From Micromonospora sediminicola (GTDB lineage: Bacteria > Actinomycetota > Actinomycetes > Mycobacteriales > Micromonosporaceae), in contig NZ_FLRH01000003.1 in the NCBI RefSeq assembly GCF_900089585.1, forward strand, positions 3,362,501 to 3,426,500: 64,000 nucleotides of DNA, read 5' to 3'. Under the pieces are notes generated by a model. That model was given only the letters and a program-made list of their open reading frames with translations. It was not told the DNA's origin and made no database searches. Position numbers and translations under genes: made by a program. Shown piece by piece: positions 60,136 through 64,000 of this stretch. Positions within the stretch are counted from its first letter, which is position 1. Each line of letters opens with the position of its first letter.

Positions 60136-61607
60136 GCCAGCGTGGCGCGGACGCCGTGCCGCTCCAGCGCGGTCAGCCAGCCGGTGACGTCGGCGCGGAC
60201 CTCGTCGTCGGCGGCCAGGTCGGCCGGGAACACCTCGCGGACCGCGAAGACGGCGTCCACCACCCCGGCCGGGGTGTGCGCTCCGGCGGCGAGCGCGGCG
60301 CGCAGCCGCTCGGCGAGCGGGTCGTCCAGCGGCAGCGGCCGGCCGTCGTCGGCGTACCCGAGCAGGAACCGCAGCCACGCGGCCACCACCAGCGCGCTCC
60401 ACCGCGCCGACCGGCCGGCCGCCCGCAGGTCGGCCACGGTGTGCAGCACCCGTTGCGGCAGCTTCTGCGAGCCGTCCATGGCGACCTGGAGGGTGCGGTG
60501 CCGGATCGCCGGGTTGCCGAAGCGGGCGAGCACCTGTTCGCCGTAGGCGGTCACGTCGACGCCGGGCGGGGGAGCGAAGCTCGGGGCGACCTCCTCGACG
60601 ACCAGCCGGCGCAGCACCGCGTCCAGGTGCGGCAGCGCCAGCGCCTCGGCCACCGTCTCCGCGCCGGCCAGCGCGCCCAGGTAGGCGGTGGCGGAGTGCA
60701 CGCCGTTGAGCGCCCGCAGCTTCAGCCGCTCCCACGGGCCGGCGTCGTCGGTGAGCACCGCACCGGACCGCTCCCAGGCCGGTCGGCCGCCCGGGAAGTC
60801 GTCCTCGATCACCCACTGCGACCACGGTTCGGCGGCCACCGCCGCCAGGTCGGTCACGCCGAGCGCCCGCCGCGCGGTGTCCCGGGTCGCCTCGGTGCTG
60901 GCCGGCACGATCCGGTCGACCATCGTGCCGGGGCAGGTCACCGCCGCCAGCGCCCGGTCGGCGGTCGCGTCCGGCACCCGGGCCAGCGCCAGGCACTGCT
61001 CCACCAGCCCGCGCAGCCGCCTCCCGTTCGCGGGCAGATTGTCGCAGCTGACCAGCGCGACCGGCCCGCCGTCGGCGGCGGCCCGGGCGAGCAGTCCGCG
61101 CACCAGCAGGCCGGGCACCGTACGGGGTGGCCGGTCCGTGGTGAGGTCGGCGGTCAGCTCCGGGTCGACGGTCAGCGCCGCGGTCACCGGGTCGAGCCGG
61201 TACGCCTTCTCGGTCACGGTCAGCGTGACCACCCGGATCGCCGGGTCGGCGAGCAGCCGGACCACCGCGTCCGGGTCGGAGGCGGCGTGCCGGACGCCGG
61301 CCAGCGCGCCGACCACCCGGGTCGTCGGGCCGTCGGCGGCGAGCGTGGTGACGCTGAACAGCGCGTCCTGCGCGGCCAGCGCCTCGACCACGTCGGTGCT
61401 GCGCGGCGCGACCCCGACGATGCCCCAGTCGCCGCCGGCCGCGCCGACCGCCGCCTCGGTGTGCACCGCCTGGTGGGCGCGGTGGAACGCGCCGAGCCCG
61501 AGGTGGACGATGCCGGCCGGCACGGTGCCGGGGCGCAGCAGCGGCCGGGACTCCTGCGGCAGGTGGCGCAGCGTGGCCAGACCGAGCCGGTCGGCGGTCA
61601 GCGCCAT
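60123..61607 (-). CDS. Mannitol dehydrogenase family uronate reductase (UxuB/UxaB-like)
   Basis: 494-aa polyol/uronate dehydrogenase. Start IVHLGLGAFHRAHQAVHTE is the NAD-binding loop of the family; the signature KLRALNGVHSATAYLGALAGA carries the catalytic Lys/Asn/His. In hexuronate catabolism these enzymes reduce fructuronate to mannonate or tagaturonate to altronate after uronate isomerase, encoded two genes upstream. ATG 61607 overlaps the dehydratase gene by 10 bp. Fructuronate versus tagaturonate specificity cannot be decided. Confidence 0.9.
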   Translation of the reverse strand: MALTADRLGLATLRHLPQESRPLLRPGTVPAGIVHLGLGAFHRAHQAVHTEAAVGAAGGDWGIVGVAPRSTDVVEALAAQDALFSVTTLAADGPTTRVVGALAGVRHAASDPDAVVRLLADPAIRVVTLTVTEKAYRLDPVTAALTVDPELTADLTTDRPPRTVPGLLVRGLLARAAADGGPVALVSCDNLPANGRRLRGLVEQCLALARVPDATADRALAAVTCPGTMVDRIVPASTEATRDTARRALGVTDLAAVAAEPWSQWVIEDDFPGGRPAWERSGAVLTDDAGPWERLKLRALNGVHSATAYLGALAGAETVAEALALPHLDAVLRRLVVEEVAPSFAPPPGVDVTAYGEQVLARFGNPAIRHRTLQVAMDGSQKLPQRVLHTVADLRAAGRSARWSALVVAAWLRFLLGYADDGRPLPLDDPLAERLRAALAAGAHTPAGVVDAVFAVREVFPADLAADDEVRADVTGWLTALERHGVRATLAGAR

Positions 61608-62899
61608 GCCGGGCCGTCCGGGAAGCGGAACCGCGCGATCGACTCCGGCCGCATGGTCGCGCTGTAGCCGGGCACGGTGGGCAGCAGGTAGCGCCCGCCC
61701 CGGGTGCGGACCGGGTCGGTGAAGTGCTCGTGCAGGTGGTCGACGTACTCGACCATGCGGCCGTTCAGGCTCGTGCCGACCCGCAGGTGGTCGAAGATCG
61801 CGAGGTGCTGCACGTACTCGCAGAGGCCGACGCCGCCGGCGTGCGGGCAGACCGGCACGCCGAACTTCGCGGCCAGCAGCAGTTCGGCGAGCACCTCGTC
61901 CACGCCGCCGACCCGGCAGGCGTCGATCTGCATCACGCCGATCGCCTCGGCCTGGAGCAACTGCTTGAAGATGACCTTGTTGGCGGCGACCTCGCCGGTG
62001 GCGACCCGGCAGCGTCCGCCGGTCAGCTCGGTGACCGCGCGGGCGATCCGGGCGTGCCCGAGCACGTCGTCGGCGTGCGTGGGCTCCTCGATCCAGTACG
62101 GGTCGACCTCGGCGAGCACGCCCATCGCGGCGATCGCCTCGTCCACGTCCCACACCTGGTTGGCGTCCATCATGAGCAGCGCGTCCGGGCCGATCTCGGC
62201 CCGGATGATCCGGGCCCGCCGCAGGTCGTCCTCGATCCGCCCGCCGACCTTCATCTTCATCGCGCGCCACCCCTGCGCGTACGCGTCGCGGGTCAGCGCG
62301 CGCACCTGCTCGTCGGGGTAGCCGAGCCAGCCCACCGACGTGGTGTACGAGGGGAACCCGTCACGTTCCAGCCCGGCCAGCCGGTCGGCCAGGCCGTCGC
62401 GTCCCTTGTCCAGGATGGCCGCCGCCTCGTCAGGGGTGAGCGCGTCGGTGATGTGGTGGAAGTCGATCGTCGCGACCAGTTCGTCGGTGGGCGCCTCGGC
62501 GAGGAAGCGCCACATCGGCTTGCCGGCCAGCTTGGCGCGCAGGTCCCACACCGCGTTGACGAGCGCGCCGGTGGCCATGTGGATCACGCCCTTCTCCGGG
62601 CCGAGCCAGCGCAGTTGCACGTCGGCGGCCAGGGAGCGCCAGAACGCCACGGGTTCGGCGGCGATCTCGGCGACGGTGCGTCCGCGCACGTGGTGGGCGA
62701 GCGCGCAGACCGCCGCGCAGGTGATCTCGTTGCCCCGGCCGTTGGTGAACGTGAACCCGGTGCCGGTCGGGCCGCCGTCGGTGGTCAGCTCCACGTAGGT
62801 GGCCGAGTAGTCGCCCCGGTTGATCGCGTCCGAGCCGTCGCCGCTGGCGGCGGTGGGGAAGCGCACGTCGTGCACCTCGACGTCGACGATCGTGGTCAT
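61598..62899 (-). CDS. Enolase-superfamily sugar acid dehydratase (L-fuconate dehydratase-like)
   Basis: 433-aa member of the mandelate-racemase/enolase superfamily. The L-fuconate dehydratase (ENOSF1-type) lid region DVRFPTAASGDGSDAINRGDYSATYVEL-like sequence spans residues about 11-38; the base lysines are in RAMKMKVGG, metal ligands in LLMMDANQVWDVDEA, PYWIEEPTHADD and VATGEVAANK, and the His is in VPVCPHAGGVGLCEYVQHL. It would dehydrate a sugar acid to a 2-keto-3-deoxy acid. In this operon an altronate or mannonate-like substrate would be expected, so specificity is open. ATG overlaps the uxaC stop (ATGA). Confidence 0.87.
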   Translation of the reverse strand: MTTIVDVEVHDVRFPTAASGDGSDAINRGDYSATYVELTTDGGPTGTGFTFTNGRGNEITCAAVCALAHHVRGRTVAEIAAEPVAFWRSLAADVQLRWLGPEKGVIHMATGALVNAVWDLRAKLAGKPMWRFLAEAPTDELVATIDFHHITDALTPDEAAAILDKGRDGLADRLAGLERDGFPSYTTSVGWLGYPDEQVRALTRDAYAQGWRAMKMKVGGRIEDDLRRARIIRAEIGPDALLMMDANQVWDVDEAIAAMGVLAEVDPYWIEEPTHADDVLGHARIARAVTELTGGRCRVATGEVAANKVIFKQLLQAEAIGVMQIDACRVGGVDEVLAELLLAAKFGVPVCPHAGGVGLCEYVQHLAIFDHLRVGTSLNGRMVEYVDHLHEHFTDPVRTRGGRYLLPTVPGYSATMRPESIARFRFPDGPAWR

Positions 62900-64000
62900 G
62901 CGGGCCCGCCTCCGAACTTGAAGACCTGCTTCGGCAGCCGGTACGCCAGGTCGACGATGGTCTCGGCGGCCTCGTCCCCGGTCAGCCGGTGCTCGGCGAC
63001 GAGGCGGGCGAGGAAGCCGGCGTCGACCCGGCGGGCCACGTCGTGGCGTACCGGGATGGAACAGAACGCGCGGGTGTCGTCGACGAACCCGGCGGTGTTG
63101 TAGAAACCGGCGGTCTCGGTGACCGCCTCGCGGAACCGGCGCAGCACCTCCGGGGAGTCCAGGAACCACCACGGCGCGCCGAGGCGCAGCGCCGCGTAGC
63201 CGCCGGCCAGGGGGGCGAGTTCCCGGGTGAACGTGTCCTCGTCGAGCGTGTAGAGCACCACCGTGAGCCGGGGGTCGTTGCCGTGCGCGTCGAGCAGCGG
63301 CGCGAGGGCGTGCACGTACTCGGTGGCCTGCGGCACGTCGCCGCCCACGTCGCGGCCGTGCCGGGTGTGCAGCCAGCGGTTGTGGTTGCGGACCGCGCCG
63401 GGGTGCAGCTGCATGACCAGGCCGTCGTCGAGCGACATCCGGGCGAACTCCAGCAGCATGTGCGCCCGGAACGCCTCGGCGTCGGCGGCGTCGGCCAGGC
63501 CGCGCCGGCCCTTGTCGTACAGCGCCGCGGCCTGGGCCGGGCCGAGATCGAGGGTACGGGCGGTCGGGTGGCCGTGGTCGGACGAGGTGGCCCCGGCGGC
63601 GGCGAACGCCTCCCGCCGCGCCCGCAGCGCGGCGAGGTATCCGGCGTACGTGCCGGTGTCCTCCCCGGAGACCTCGGCGAGCCGGTCCACGTTGGCCGAC
63701 CAGTTGTCGAACTCCATGTCCACCACGTCGTCCGGGCGGAACGTGGTGACCACCCGCCCACCCGGCCCGCCCCACCCGTCGGCGGCGAGCTTGGCGTGGC
63801 GGCCCAGGTCGTCCAGCGGCGACTCGGTGGTGGCGAGCACCTCGATGCCGAAGCGCTCGAACAGCGCCCGGGGCCGGAACTCCGGCTCGGCCAGCCGGGT
63901 CGCCAGTTCGTCGTAGACCGCGTCGGCGGTGGCCGGGCCCAGCGGGGTGCTCACGCCGAACACGTCCCGGAACGTCTGCTCCAGCCACAGCCGCGACGGG
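62896..64000 (-). CDS. uxaC: Uronate (glucuronate/galacturonate) isomerase, N-terminus outside window
   Basis: At least 368 residues of the C-terminal part of UxaC, a metal-dependent amidohydrolase-superfamily isomerase (full length normally about 465 aa). The frame continues past the right edge through SRLWLEQTFRDVFGVSTPLG, an internal family segment, so the GTG at 63963 is not the start. Visible parts include LATTESPLDDLGRHAKL, MQLHPGAVRNHNRWLHTRHGRD-like metal/substrate region and FCSIPVRHDVARRVDAGFLARLV. Converts glucuronate to fructuronate or galacturonate to tagaturonate. First visible gene of the uronate operon. Confidence 0.92.
   Translation of the reverse strand, partial: PSRLWLEQTFRDVFGVSTPLGPATADAVYDELATRLAEPEFRPRALFERFGIEVLATTESPLDDLGRHAKLAADGWGGPGGRVVTTFRPDDVVDMEFDNWSANVDRLAEVSGEDTGTYAGYLAALRARREAFAAAGATSSDHGHPTARTLDLGPAQAAALYDKGRRGLADAADAEAFRAHMLLEFARMSLDDGLVMQLHPGAVRNHNRWLHTRHGRDVGGDVPQATEYVHALAPLLDAHGNDPRLTVVLYTLDEDTFTRELAPLAGGYAALRLGAPWWFLDSPEVLRRFREAVTETAGFYNTAGFVDDTRAFCSIPVRHDVARRVDAGFLARLVAEHRLTGDEAAETIVDLAYRLPKQVFKFGGGPA

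Overview
The window looks like chromosomal DNA of a very high-GC filamentous actinomycete, most likely Micromonosporaceae (Micromonospora-like). Supporting signs are the strongly GC-biased third codon positions throughout, frequent GTG/TTG starts, 4-bp ATGA/GTGA stop-start overlaps inside operons, twin-arginine lipoprotein signals, an actinomycete-type SAM-IV riboswitch followed by a Cys-containing leader peptide, an ECF42 sigma factor paired with a DGPF protein, and intergenic GATCTTG...CAAGATC inverted repeats. No rRNA or tRNA genes, CRISPR arrays, transposases or prophage genes were seen.

Layout. 1-4.15 kb: the downstream part of a compact operon (glycosyltransferase, methyltransferase, flippase-like membrane protein, GTP cyclohydrolase II, RibD-like reductase) that looks like a pyrimidine/pterin-derived pathway separate from ordinary riboflavin synthesis. 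4.25-7.85 kb: an LplABC-type sugar importer behind a palindromic operator candidate. 7.86-10.65 kb (minus): a polar amino acid importer under a SAM-IV riboswitch and a leader peptide, so probably sulfur amino acid uptake. 10.7-14.1 kb: PadR regulator with an acyl-CoA dehydrogenase-like protein, a GNAT enzyme and a solitary Phd-like protein. 14.2-21 kb: vanadium haloperoxidase, pgi, an ABC exporter and an aldo/keto reductase. 21.4-23.2 kb: a lipoprotein and kptA.

23.15-30.4 kb is an organosulfur island: sulfite oxidase-type enzyme, an SBP56/methanethiol oxidase-type protein with a membrane partner, the SsuABC importer and divergent SsuD, with a matching CCTA-N9-TAGG motif at two of its promoters. 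30.4-35.6 kb: Nudix and NADAR proteins, an ArsR-SRPBCC pair, two secreted peptidoglycan hydrolases and a flavin amine oxidase. 35.8-37.3 kb: the DGPF/ECF42 pair. 37.4-42.95 kb: a branched-chain amino acid type importer followed by a TetR regulator. 42.96-45.25 kb: divergent MarR and multidrug-type ABC exporter.

45.3-57.4 kb is more accessory in character: a 21-bp tandem repeat and a long inverted repeat, an unrecognised Pro-rich-tailed protein, a hydrolase pair, a secreted M36 protease, a secreted T1-type ribonuclease with a barstar-like protein, a perfect 20-bp-arm palindrome, then a co-directional set of GHKL ATPase, membrane-anchored STAND-like NTPase and HD (p)ppGpp-hydrolase-like protein. 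This last set is the best candidate here for an undescribed signalling or defence system. 57.5-64 kb (minus): a pectin/hexuronate operon (uronate isomerase, enolase-superfamily dehydratase, uronate reductase, Gfo/Idh/MocA oxidoreductase, secreted pectate lyase) that runs off the right edge.
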